Shown here: one piece after another, positions 21,652 to 31,350 of the stretch | Layout: every line of letters begins with the position of its first letter | How positions within the stretch are numbered: position 1 is the stretch's first letter | Assembly: GCF_001540865.1 (NCBI RefSeq) | Contig: NC_033627.1 | Location: 2,151,843 to 2,215,842, forward strand | From: Ananas comosus | Taxonomy: Eukaryota > Streptophyta > Magnoliopsida > Poales > Bromeliaceae | DNA: 64,000 nucleotides | Direction of reading: 5' to 3' | Notes under the pieces: generated by a model | Database searches by the model: none | Seen by the model: only the letters and a program-made list of their open reading frames with translations | Told to the model about the DNA's origin: nothing | Translations under genes and position numbers: made by a program

Positions 21652-23870
21652 TATCATATGCTATTAAAAGATATTAAATATGCATTATTTACATGGTGGT
21701 ATCTGGCATGATGTTTTTTTGTGGGGTTTGGCTTGGGAAATGTGCTTGCTTTTGTTAGGCCTTATTTCTGTTTTCCTTTATTTTTATTTTTTAACCCTTC
21801 TATGCTACGGGGTGCAGATTAAACAGCTTTTATTTAGCTTCATTAAGTTCTTCCTTCTATATGGATTCGACTAGAAAAATTCTAGAGGTGGCCATGACAT
21901 TATGACAAGAGCTAGGCAAGTTGATAGATAGGTTCACCACATTCCATTTCAGATGTGGGCTGGGCCAGGCTGGAGAGAGGCCCACAAATAGCACAACAAA
22001 ATATGTGCATTCAAACGCAGGGGCCCAACCTTTTGAGGAGTGAGGGACCGAGTGGGTACGAGTATAGAAGCTTCTAAAAAGTGTTAGAGCTGTTAGAAAA
22101 AGCACTATCTATTTAATGGTATACTACTGCTCAGTTGTAGCTAGCCTAGGTAAAAATGTATGGAAACGTCGGTCGTTTGGCAGTATATGCTTGTGCGTGA
22201 TCTCCGGTGCTAGAAGATGAGCTCTTATATATACACGCTTGTTACGACAGGTTAGATTTCGACATCCTTAGCCTAATGTTTAATTTTAAGCAACCCGCCT
22301 AGCTACTCGAAAGAAAGAAAGAAAGAAATAAAGGAGAATCTACTGCATGCTAGAATTTTGTGCGTGCGTGATTCAGCAAACTTGGTTAAATAAAGTTTGA
22401 ATGCAAAAAAGGGAAAGAAATGGAAGTTTTATCTCGACATCTTTTTATAATCATAAGTTCCAAGGTTTTCACTTTTTATTTTCGGAGAGAAAAGCTGTTC
22501 TAGCAGCTTGGCCAAACAAGCACTTAGCACAAATATACATTCATCACCTCACTAATGGTTTCCTATAAACTTAATAAGCTAGGTACGAATAAAGTTATGT
22601 TCCTGATCATGTGAGTTATTATTTCTAATTCTAGCTCTCGACTCGCTTTCGGCTGATGAAAAGCTAGACATTAATAGTATATCACAAGAATAATAATAGT
22701 TTAATTTTCTTTAATATTCTATGGCTCACAAAGAGGATTTGAGGCAAAGCAGGGCCCCTAAACATTTAATAAAGCTTTTTGCACATATGTATGCTCTTTT
22801 CTCTTTCTATGATAGTGAAATGGATAAGCAACTTACAATCAAACTACTTAAGATAAAGCACATGACCTACTTCTATCACAGGTCAATAACTATATATAGA
22901 ACTCAATACGCCATAGCTTTCTCTTTCGAGAATACCTTTCTTTGATCATGCATGACATCATATATAGAAGAATGTTCTGGTCCTTCGAAAGATAAATGTC
23001 ATGATCCACATACTTAAAGTAATTAACACCCACTAACAAAGATAAGATAAACAAAAGCAACGCGAGAATCTTGCGAACTTGTGGCATGTGAACGTTAACT
23101 ATATATAATATGATCGCATCGATTATGTGCGCCATTAGAAGATTAATAAAACAAGTACGTGTTTCTATATATAATTGATATATATGATGAATCCGAGGAT
23201 GTCAAACTTAATTTGCTCTTGGCTTATTATAAGATGCTGCGCCTAATTAAAAGAAGTGTTTAAAACGTAGCTATCTTTTTCTTTAGTGCATTATTTATAC
23301 ATTATGTTAATGCTTTTTAACTTCCATCAGAGAAGGCCTATTGTTTCTGATCCATGCATTAGTATGAGATAAGTATTATCTTATTTAATTGTTGCCCTCT
23401 TGCTTGTAATTTATAACTTAGTAACAGAGCCACAACCATTTATTTGGTGGCAAAATATATAGTTTCTCTCTCTTGTTAATCTTATCGACTGATTTAAACT
23501 ATGTTGCTTTTTAATTGAAAGGTGATAGTCAAATTCGTAAATATGATGGCTATGAAAATTGAAACAACAAATATTAGTGGCTACAGTTGAGAGACTTGTT
23601 TTAAGTAATATCTCGTGATGAATAGAAACTAGTGCGCAAAATTTGTCACAAAAAACACATGGCTGACCTCATATGTTCTGAAACAATACGAAAAAAATCT
23701 CATGAAACAAATAAAATTTTTTTTTTCCCTTATTTTTGAGACCAGAGTTTGAATGCTACTTTCTATAGAAATAAATCTATAGGCACTAGCTGTACAGCAG
23801 CTGGGCGGTTGTAATAATTCAAACTTTGATTAGAGTTCAACATATTAAATTTTATTGGATTTTTTTGATG
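21652..23870. other. Intergenic DNA, no gene recognised
   Basis: No ORF with a known motif. A short GAAA tandem lies near 22310-22328. Nothing else is supported. Confidence 0.6.
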
Positions 23871-23879
23871 ATTTAAAAT

Positions 23880-24120
23880 TTATTAGGCCTCTTGGGCAGC
23901 CCAATACTTGATGGGCCTTGCCTGAAAGGCCAACTAAGATTTTCATATGTGAGGTTTAGTCCCACGTTGAAAACTAAAGATGTGTTGTTGTTATTTATAT
24001 ATTGCTTCATTCTCAAGTTAGTTGCTTGAGAGAAAATGAGAGTTATATTCTCAATTAAACACACATATACGGTATGAGTAGAGCAAAACTCTAAGGATGC
24101 ATTATTACAAAAAATATACA
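23880..24120. other. Possible snRNA-type or LTR promoter remnant
   Basis: TTTAGTCCCACGTTGAAA resembles the upstream sequence element (RTCCCACATCG) of plant snRNA genes, with TTTATATA about 25 bp further on, the spacing expected for RNA polymerase III type. No U-RNA sequence follows, so a functional snRNA gene is not supported. It may be a repeat that carries such a promoter. The word GAGCAAAACTCTAAG recurs at about 24083 and 24631. Confidence 0.25.
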
Positions 24121-24124
24121 ATTT

Positions 24125-24570
24125 ATTTATTTATTTATTTAATTTTAGATAATATTACCAAAAGTTTAAACATCTTTTTAGAAAAAAGGGAGTTGAAATT
24201 TTAGAAAGAGAGAGAGAGAGAAAACTTAGTTTAGAGAGAGAAAAAAAGTTGAATTTTAGAGAGAAAAATAAGTTTAGAGAAATATATAAAATTAGAATGT
24301 AAAGAAAAATAATATCAATTAGTCGGCGGATAGGAAGAAAGAAAGAGATTAGACATATTATGATTACCCCAATCCATTAATATGAGGATACCCACCTTCC
24401 TCAAGGGAATGAGAATAGTACTTTGGGGTGAATCTTATTCCCAAGTGAATCTGATATTACCAACTAAATTAGTTAGTGCGTTTAGCCAAATACCGTCATA
24501 TTTTTTTATTCCCATTGAGTTACTAGGAATCTTTAAAAGATAGCGCGAACCAAACGCACCCTAAGTGTCC
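24125..24570. mobile_element. GA-rich non-autonomous element, copy 1
   Basis: TTTTAGATAATATTACC..AACATCTTTTT near the left, GA-rich middle, and a right end ..AGGAATCTT..GCGAACCAAACGCACCCTAAG. The same order is seen at 59990-60555 (TTCAGATAATGTTAGC..AACATCTTTTT, GA-rich middle, GAGAATCTT..CGAGCCAAACCCACCCTGAG). The two are related members of a MITE-like family. No coding potential. Confidence 0.45.
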
Positions 24571-25174
24571 TGATGGGGACGGGATGGAACGTGGTCGTTG
24601 TATTGAGCACGAGTACTTTGATATGTAAGAGCAAAACTCTAAGTGTGCCGATTGCCGAAAAGCCTCGCACGTAGAGGTGCCATATTTATTATTTAATTTT
24701 TTTTCGAAATTTTTTTAAAGCTGAAATTAAACTTTTGAATTATTTTTAAAAAACAATTTAATAAAAGATTAAAAAGATCTTCCAACACAACATATATAAT
24801 CAAGATCTTTTTTAGAGATCATTGAATTTATCCTTAGCGAAGATTAGATTGAGTTTGGTTTTCAGTTGAATTCCAAGTTAAGATTTCTTTTTGTTGTTAT
24901 CTACAATTGAGTTTATGTTAAATAGGACTGATGGTGATTATGCTTGTATTAGAGCATAATGAATTTATAAATTCAGTCGGGTGTACAGAAATATTGATGA
25001 ATAAAGTTGGTTTTTCTCATGCATATCATTCGTCGATCTCTTTTGTATTGCTTTTTTATTATTGAAATTATCAATTTTGTGCAGTTGGAACGAGCGAATA
25101 CTTGTTTCGTTTTTAAATTCTGAATGCTTCAGTATCCGACCATTAGTAAATATTTATGCACAGCACTAAAAGAA
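24571..25174. other. Intergenic DNA, no gene recognised
   Basis: No feature is supported beyond the short repeated word GAGCAAAACTCTAAG noted at 24083. Confidence 0.55.
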
Positions 25175-25343
25175 ACAAATATTGTCACCTCACTCTACTG
25201 TGGAGGGCCAGAATATCTAGAAATGATGTGTAGAATCCGCTAATAAAATTGAGAACAATGCATTCCTAACAAATGTACCTACTCAGTGCGAAAAAGTTTG
25301 CTAAAATAAGAACAAGAAACACTTGATTGTGCCCAACCTCACT
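25175..25343 (+). repeat. 169-bp direct repeat, copy 1
   Basis: Same length as 25857-26025 and differs at about 6 of 169 positions by my count. It begins ACAAATATTGTCACCTCACT and ends CAACCTCACT. No ORF or known element is recognised in it. Confidence 0.85.
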
Positions 25344-25856
25344 AAATTTCGTAACAAAATTTGATTATGATTAAAAATCTAACTAATTTGTAATAAAGAT
25401 AAAATCAAACTTACATATAAACGCAAATATTTAAATAAAAATTTGATCTTATCCAGAAGCGCGCGAGGCACTGCCCTAAGGCGTATTCCCGTCCTTACTT
25501 GCAGAATTAACCGGAAATAACACCCCGAGGTACGACTGGAAGACAAGGAGAGTATAAAAAAAAAAAAGAAGAAAAAATAATAATTGATCAGGATTAACTA
25601 ATTATCTAATATCTTTTATACCTACTCTGTCTGAAACAGAGGAGGAAAAGATGAAGGAAATTTAACGCTCTTTTTCGTTACGAGAAAAAGGCGTATCCCA
25701 TGCAACGAAACGAAATTCCGTTTGGCGAAAGAAACGAAATTGAAAAATATTCCATTAGTTTCTTTCTCATTAAAAAAGATAATAAAATAAATAAATAAAT
25801 AAATTTAAAATTTAAATAAAATAAATTCAAATTCAAATTTTGAGCTTTTCACCAAT
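25344..25856. other. Spacer between the 169-bp repeats
   Basis: Contains a GC-richer island at about 25455-25550 (GAAGCGCGCGAGGCACTGCC). I do not recognise it. No ORF. Confidence 0.5.
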
Positions 25857-26025
25857 ACAAATATTGTCACCTCACTCTACTATGGAGGGCCAAAATATCT
25901 AGAAATGATGTGTAGAATCCGCTAATAAAATTGAGAACAATGCATTCCTAACAAATGTACCTACTCCGCGCGAAAAAGTTTGCTAAAATAAGAACAAGAA
26001 ACACATGATTGTGCTCAACCTCACT
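25857..26025 (+). repeat. 169-bp direct repeat, copy 2
   Basis: Second copy of 25175-25343, same orientation and length, about 96% identical by eye. Start-to-start distance is 682 bp. Confidence 0.85.
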
Positions 26026-26068
26026 GTGAGCACAATTATTGGTTCAACCTATGAAAAATGCTTGCAAA

Positions 26069-26073
<5 letters not shown>

Positions 26074-26106
<33 letters not shown>

Positions 26107-26175
26107 AATATATCCAAGTGCTTAGTACTATCGATAACATTGTAGCCGGACTCTCTCTCTCTCTCTATATATATA
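26074..26175. repeat. TA microsatellite with MITE family 1 end fragment
   Basis: A TA run at 26074-26102 is followed by a MITE end (AGTACTATCGATAACATTGT then AGCCGGA, about 26126-26152), then CT repeats and TA repeats. The TIR-(CT)n-(TA)n order is the same as at other copies. The rest of the element is missing. Confidence 0.5.
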
Positions 26176-26333
26176 TAATTGGATAGCAANATATACACAA
26201 ATATGAACAGACAACTGGTAATGCAGTCAACACATTGTCACCATTATCTGTCTTTTTTCCGTTAGAAAAAGGGAAAGAAAGAAATTATTGTGTCCAATTG
26301 TTGACACAAATTAAATGCTATATATGTCCTTCC

Positions 26334-26374
<41 letters not shown>
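26334..26374. repeat. Microsatellite (GA)n
   Basis: About twenty GA units next to the poly(T) end of the minus-strand SINE. Confidence 0.95.
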
Positions 26375-26378
<4 letters not shown>

Positions 26379-26385
26379 TTTTTTT

Positions 26386-26529
26386 AGAGAGATAGGTAGT
26401 ACACTATGTCTTTCGTTTATTTTATTTAGAAATAAACTTAGCTGAAAATGTGAATCAACTAAAATTCGAACTTGGGTCTCGAATACCAACCACCAAACTC
26501 TTTGCCACTTGCTCTAGGGGCGGTCGGTA
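26386..26529 (-). mobile_element. tRNA-derived SINE, minus orientation
   Basis: In reverse complement it carries the family modules in order: ACCGACCGCCCC, AGAGCAAGTGGCAAAGAG, GGTGGTTGGTATTCGAGACC, AAGTTCGAATTTTAGTTG, ATTCACATTTTCAGC, AAGTTTATTTC, AAACGAAAGACATAGTG and CTACCTATCTCTC-like end with poly(A). Confidence 0.7.
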
Positions 26530-26534
26530 GAGGG

Positions 26535-26690
26535 ACTCTTAATCGTATCAAGTCAATGTGCAATTTAAGATGATAGCGGTCTCTTAAGATTGGATGGGTA
26601 GTTGGTTGAAAATATGATTTAATAGATGAAAATATTCAGAGAGGTCGATCTAACGGTGAAATCTCGATAGCAGCAAGCGCAAAAAGGATT
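26535..26690. mobile_element. MITE family 1, interior and one end, fragment
   Basis: GATGGGTAGTTGGTTGAAAA, then GATCTAACGGTGAAATCTCG match the interior of family members such as 41187-41411. One end is decayed and the other is missing next to the SINE. Confidence 0.4.
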
Positions 26691-26819
26691 GTCTTTTTCC
26701 TACTTTTTTGTTTTTTAGCTGTAAGGAATATAATGATTTAGCTTTCAAAGTTTGGAGGCTATATAACTAAAAGAAAAAAAAAAGAAACGTGTGGAAGTGA
26801 AAAAAAGCACCGAAAAAAC

Positions 26820-27415
26820 AAGCTAAAACACACACAAACATGCTCACACGCACACAGTTAATTAGTGCGCGAACCCATGAGCCATAGCCCATGCAACGCG
26901 TCGCTGTGTAACAACTAACGCACCACGTCATATTCCGGTCAATTCGCAGTTTGGAAATTAACCTGCGCTCGGTGCAACATGCCGTCCTGCACCGGAAAAC
27001 CTATACCCCTCCATCAAGGAACATAATTGCCAATCTATCCGTCGATCGGCCTGGTGCATTCACCACGTGGTGCACCGAATTCAGGCTATGACTACCTATA
27101 ACTAGCCCGTACAACTCCCGAGTCCAAGGACTCCGAACCCACCGTCCAAACGGGCCACGCCGACAAATTTGTACCAGATCCCCCTTCCAGAGCTTGCCTG
27201 AACCTGGTACACCACGTCACCAATCATCCTACCATTTTCCCAGAATCGCTTCCGTTGTTTAACATGGTAAGCGAGGGAATAGAACGATCTATGTATGATG
27301 ACGTGGCACATCTGGTCCGTCCAAATTTCTCCACTCTCATCCCTCGACAAGTACCCGACAAAAGTTTGCGACGTGGGCCCCACCGACCGCTACTAGCCGT
27401 TGAAAATCCCACATA
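26820..27415. other. Balanced-GC island with ACGTGG motifs
   Basis: It carries five ACGTG-type cores, including a perfect palindrome CACCACGTGGTG at 27061-27072 inside GGTGCA..TGCACC flanks. Two overlapping minus-strand ORFs of 93 and 62 codons lack recognisable motifs. It could be transposon interior, a promoter region or a small unknown gene. I cannot decide. Confidence 0.3.
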
Positions 27416-27480
27416 ATTCTTCTTTTTTAAAAATTAAAAAAAATCCTCCTTCCATTTAATAATTTTCACTAAATTATTTC

Positions 27481-27485
<5 letters not shown>

Positions 27486-27530
<45 letters not shown>
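27486..27530. repeat. Microsatellite (CT)n
   Basis: About 22 CT units. Confidence 0.95.
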
Positions 27531-27532
<2 letters not shown>

Positions 27533-27640
27533 CGAAATTGCGAGCATGATGATGTTATGTACGCTACGACTAGTCATAGATCCTCCGAGCGCCAATGACC
27601 AATTGAGTTCAAAGTATAGTCACAACTTAGTTAAGAAAAT

Positions 27641-27675
27641 AATAATAACAATAATAATAATAATAATAATAATAA
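27641..27675. repeat. Microsatellite (AAT)n
   Basis: About eleven AAT-type units with one interruption. Confidence 0.9.
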
Positions 27676-28101
27676 AAAATTAAATCGTGTCGTATTCATT
27701 TATGTCCACTAATTATATATGTGGCATGTGATTATAGGTGGAACCAGGTGGAATTTTTAGCTAAGTGTTTGAGGCACAAGGAACTCATGATCGGGCACGT
27801 CCACAAGTCGGGGGCAGATGATGGAGTCCGGTACGTCTCTCTCGTCAACATTCCTGCGTTGGTCTATAATTAACCTAACAAGCTGGAGTTCGAATTGCAC
27901 ATACGCACCATCGATGACCCATTTTTTAAAACGAGAAAATAAATATTTTTGTTTATAAGTAATTGTTTTACCTAACTCACAAAGATTTCTTAGTCTATTG
28001 ATGTCGACAACTCGATATATATATTACGTGAATCAATCCAAACCAGGAATTTTCACCTGAATTATTGCACATGCTAATCGATATATCAACAACACACCGA
28101 G

Positions 28102-28139
28102 GCCGTCGTTGCCTCGCCCATATAGCTCAGTTCATTCTT
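28102..28139 (+). mobile_element. LINE-B tail, first part of an interrupted copy
   Basis: It begins after ACAACACACCGAG (28089-28101), which is repeated at 28821-28833 as a 13-bp target-site duplication. The sequence (GCCGTCGTTGCCTCGCCCAT, then AGCTCAGTTCATTCTT) matches the 3' untranslated tail of the LINE-B fragment near 58265-58305. It is interrupted by the minus-strand LINE at 28140 and resumes at 28772. Confidence 0.65.
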
Positions 28140-28755
28140 TTCTTTTCTTTTTTTGATTAAACAGGAATTTATCGTATTTTTGGAGTACAGAGGAACAAAG
28201 AGTAAAATCAGCACATACAGAAAATGAATTACATAAGTTGAAACCACAATCCAAACTCAATCATCCCCCCCAGGTGGATCTCCAGGACTGTACTTCAGCC
28301 TTAATGGATTTTCCCATTTCTTCGTGCGTGACTTGTCGATTGCGAAAGATCCTCGAATTTCGCTCTTTCCAAAGAGCCCAACAGGTTGCAGTAAAACAGA
28401 GGTCGAACAGTGTTCTTGTAGTTCCCGACAGCATATGTTTATTGCGATTCCACCGGGTTGGGATGTCCCCCGCTCGGTTAATCACATGGTCTGTAGATGA
28501 CCCGACACTATCAAGGACCAAAGTCCAAACAGATCTCGAATAGATGCATCCAAAGAGGAGATGTTCCAGATTATCATTATAGGCGGAACATAGCATGCAT
28601 ATTGAAGGTCCATGTCAACCTCGTTTAGCAAGTAAATCGGCTGTCAAGAGCCGATTCCTCGCAGCTAGCCACATAAATACCTTGATCCTGAGCGGAATCT
28701 TGATCTTCCAAAGATGAGGCAGCCTATACAGTCCTTGACTCCACCAAAGGCGAAA
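28140..28755 (-). mobile_element. 5'-truncated LINE-A-type insertion, nested
   Basis: Flanked by a perfect 16-bp duplication AGCTCAGTTCATTCTT (28124-28139 and 28756-28771). On the minus strand it encodes the C-terminus of a LINE ORF2: LPHLWKIKIPLRIKVFMWLA, the cysteine/histidine motif ICMLCSAYNDNLEHLLFGC of the zf-RVT region and CWALWKERNSRIF. There is one in-frame TGA at 28615-28617 where the related element has Trp (KRGWHGP). The 3' end is the LINE-A tail (CCTGTTTAATCAAAA in sense), followed by poly(A). It is dead on arrival and too short to be autonomous. Confidence 0.85.
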
Positions 28756-28771
28756 AGCTCAGTTCATTCTT

Positions 28772-28820
28772 ACAATGAATGAAGTGGGTGGTGTGCTACC
28801 TATTTCTCAAAAAAAATAAA
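28772..28820 (+). mobile_element. LINE-B tail, second part of the interrupted copy
   Basis: ACAATGAATGAAGTGGGTGG, then TGTGCTACCTATTTCTC and poly(A) is the LINE-B 3' end (compare 58300-58345). It ends at the second copy of the outer duplication (28821-28833). Confidence 0.65.
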
Positions 28821-28833
28821 ACAACACACCGAG

Positions 28834-30642
28834 ACAAGATTCTGAGAAATCTGTAGCTCCTATACGCATGCATGAAATTATAATTGCGTGAAGAGGATTA
28901 ATTTTTAAGAGTGCATTAATTTTTATGGTGATTCGCAAGCCAAGCCAGCTGCGTGGTTGATGAATATCTTATGTGATGTGTTGATTGCCCACCAACCAAA
29001 TATATTTGCCAATCTTAAGTCTCTGTTGCTTCATTGCACTAAAATGTCTATCTATCTAGTGATGTCATCACGCACGTTAAAAAAATATAACTAATTAATT
29101 AGGTGCCATGCACTAGCAAACTATACCCCTTTTTTTTTCTTCATGTACTTGAGACCCTAAATAAAATACCAGTATTATAAGCATATATATATACTACATG
29201 TGTAAAAAGATATATAAAAACACTAATTGATAACTGGCAATGGAAAGAGTGTCCGTCTATCCTGACGAAATTTCATCACCATCACAATACGAGAAGCAAG
29301 ATCGACGTATGTATGCCATTACTTTTTCAACGTTCAAAGATTTAGCATCAAGGTCTAATCTAGCGACGTGTACGAAAAGTTTATCTTAATCAAAATGTAG
29401 TGGCAATGAGGACTATTTCGAAGCTGACTAGCAATATACAATGTGGAGGGCAGTGGCAGTGATCAAATAAGTGTTCTCACCTTTTTCGTACGTAGAGTCC
29501 CAATCAATTGGAGAGTTTGAGAAAGGTACTGTTGCATTCATATTACACGTTTTAAGTGCTTCACTATATATCCTCATAATACGGCACTAAATATGCTCGT
29601 TAGCGTGAATGTAACTAATCACATCAGAGAAAACTACCTTGAATTCAGGTTGTTAGTGATAAACATGCATTGAAATATTGGTTTATCAATGCATGAGAAT
29701 TTGGTCTTCGTAAGCAACTGAAAAAGAAAATAAAATAAAGAATGGCCAAGTGTTAGGCTTGATTCAACTAAATAGAACTTTATACATAAAGGACTCTCGA
29801 TTTTTTCGACACATTATTCCAATACCTATTCCGTGTAATCTTCAGCAAGGAAAAGCTAGCAAAAGAAATATTCCCCCACTATCCTCCACATTATCATTTT
29901 CACGTAGCTAGATTTGGTATGCACATAAAAACATAACCCTATTGCTTACTGTTAGTTTTCATTGACTAAATTTGACAAGTAATAATGGAATTGGAAGTTT
30001 ATCTGAAAAGGTGAGGACCAAGCTAAGTTCATGCATTTTGAAAAGAATCTAAAGCTATAGCGTTTTAAGTCACTTGCATGAATTGCGTGAGAGACTAGTT
30101 TAAGTCAAATGCATAACACCGACAAGGCCTTAGCCAAATTGTGACTTGCTCGGACTGGGAACTGGGAAGGTCTAATTTCCCCTCTCTCTATCTCCCACAG
30201 GGTCAAAAAAGAGGATTCTTTAGCTCCTAAAAGGAGCTAGAAGGGGCATTTTGACATATATACCCTTATGAATATGAAACATTGCATAAATATCTTTAGA
30301 AAATTGGTATATCTGTTCGCATCTACTGCTGAAATTATACACCCTTGGCGATGTACAAAAGAATCCGTTTTGCGTAGGTACTCCTGATGACACTGACTCG
30401 TATGCAAATCTATCGATCTTTTGGATAACATGTAATTATCAAAGTCTATCATCAATTAATTCCATTGGTTTTGAGTGACATAGTGGATATAATTCTCGCT
30501 TTTGCCATATAATTAGTCACATTCTCATCTTTTTTTATGCTTCATCATCTTTCTTGTCATTTTATATAACATGATTTGTTTGGTCTTAATCATACACGTA
30601 AGTAAGTTTTTTTTTTTTTTTTCCCCTTTTCTTTCCCTTTTT
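28834..30642. other. Intergenic DNA, no gene recognised
   Basis: No ORF with a known motif and no clear repeat apart from a poly(T) tract at 30607-30622. Confidence 0.6.
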
Positions 30643-30795
30643 CTCTAAAGAGAATAATAGCATGCTATTATTTCATTATTTATTAAAAAACTGAACATTG
30701 ACTGAAAATATAAAGCAATTATACTTCGAACTTGTAATCTTAGGTGCCAACCATCAAGCCTTGCACCACTTGCGTTAGTGATGATCGGTTTAGCA
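30643..30795 (-). mobile_element. tRNA-derived SINE, minus orientation, diverged
   Basis: In reverse complement: ACCGATCATCACTAACGCAA, GTGGTGCAAGGCTTGATGG, TTGGCACCTAAGATTAC, AGTTCGAAGTATAATTG, then AATAATAGCATGCTATTATT (the palindromic tail) and CTCTTT. The polarity agrees with the poly(T) upstream. Confidence 0.6.
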
Positions 30796-31040
30796 GACTT
30801 ATTTAGACCATCTCTAATTATTCTTTTCACTAACACAAATATATAATACTTGATCATATGTACAACCACAATTACCAATTATGTATAAATATTTATCCAA
30901 TATTGCATATTTACCCCCTGTCACACCCCTCTCTTCATTTTTTACCTTTCCATTTTTCCTTGCCCTCGGTTTTTGTCCTCTTATGTTTCGTTTGTTCTTC
31001 TGTACATCACCTTTGAAGCCTAGTTGCTTCACTTCTGAAT

Positions 31041-31105
31041 CTAAATTTAGTTAAGACGGTGAATGAATGGGTAGTATGCTAATTTTTTCTCAAACATAAA
31101 AAAAA
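31041..31105 (+). mobile_element. SINE/LINE-B tail fragment
   Basis: AATTTAGTTAAGACGGTGAA, then TGAATGGGTAGTATGCTAAT, TTTTTCTCAAAC and an A-rich tail. It is a decayed copy of the shared 3' module. Confidence 0.4.
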
Positions 31106-31200
31106 ATCGCATATTCTCAAGGAGGGTTATATGACAAAAAAATTAAAAAGGGTTGTTCTCTCCCAATGTAGGTAAAGAAATTAAGTGGTTTCGACTTGTT

Positions 31201-31220
31201 GGGCGCGCCCCGGCCGGGGC
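31201..31220. other. Isolated GC palindromes
   Basis: GGCGCGCC (31202-31209) and CCCCGGCCGGGG (31208-31219) overlap in otherwise AT-rich DNA about 110 bp upstream of the LINE-A insertion. No function is evident. Confidence 0.6.
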
Positions 31221-31350
31221 AGAGTAACGTGCAAGACACTAACTTGTAACAATTGCCTTACAAAACGCACCAATATTGTAATCTAGCTAATTCCCCCCAA
31301 AGGTGACTTATAACTAATTGTGGTACATACGCAATTCCACATATAAAGAA

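Noticed and set aside
23940..24010. snRNA gene (U6-like) with upstream element and TATA box
   Set aside because: The promoter-like words are present, but no U-RNA sequence follows at the expected distance.
25175..26025. CRISPR-like or LTR-retrotransposon interpretation of the 169-bp repeats
   Set aside because: Only two copies, no TG..CA ends, and no primer binding site or polypurine tract seen. Listed simply as a direct repeat.
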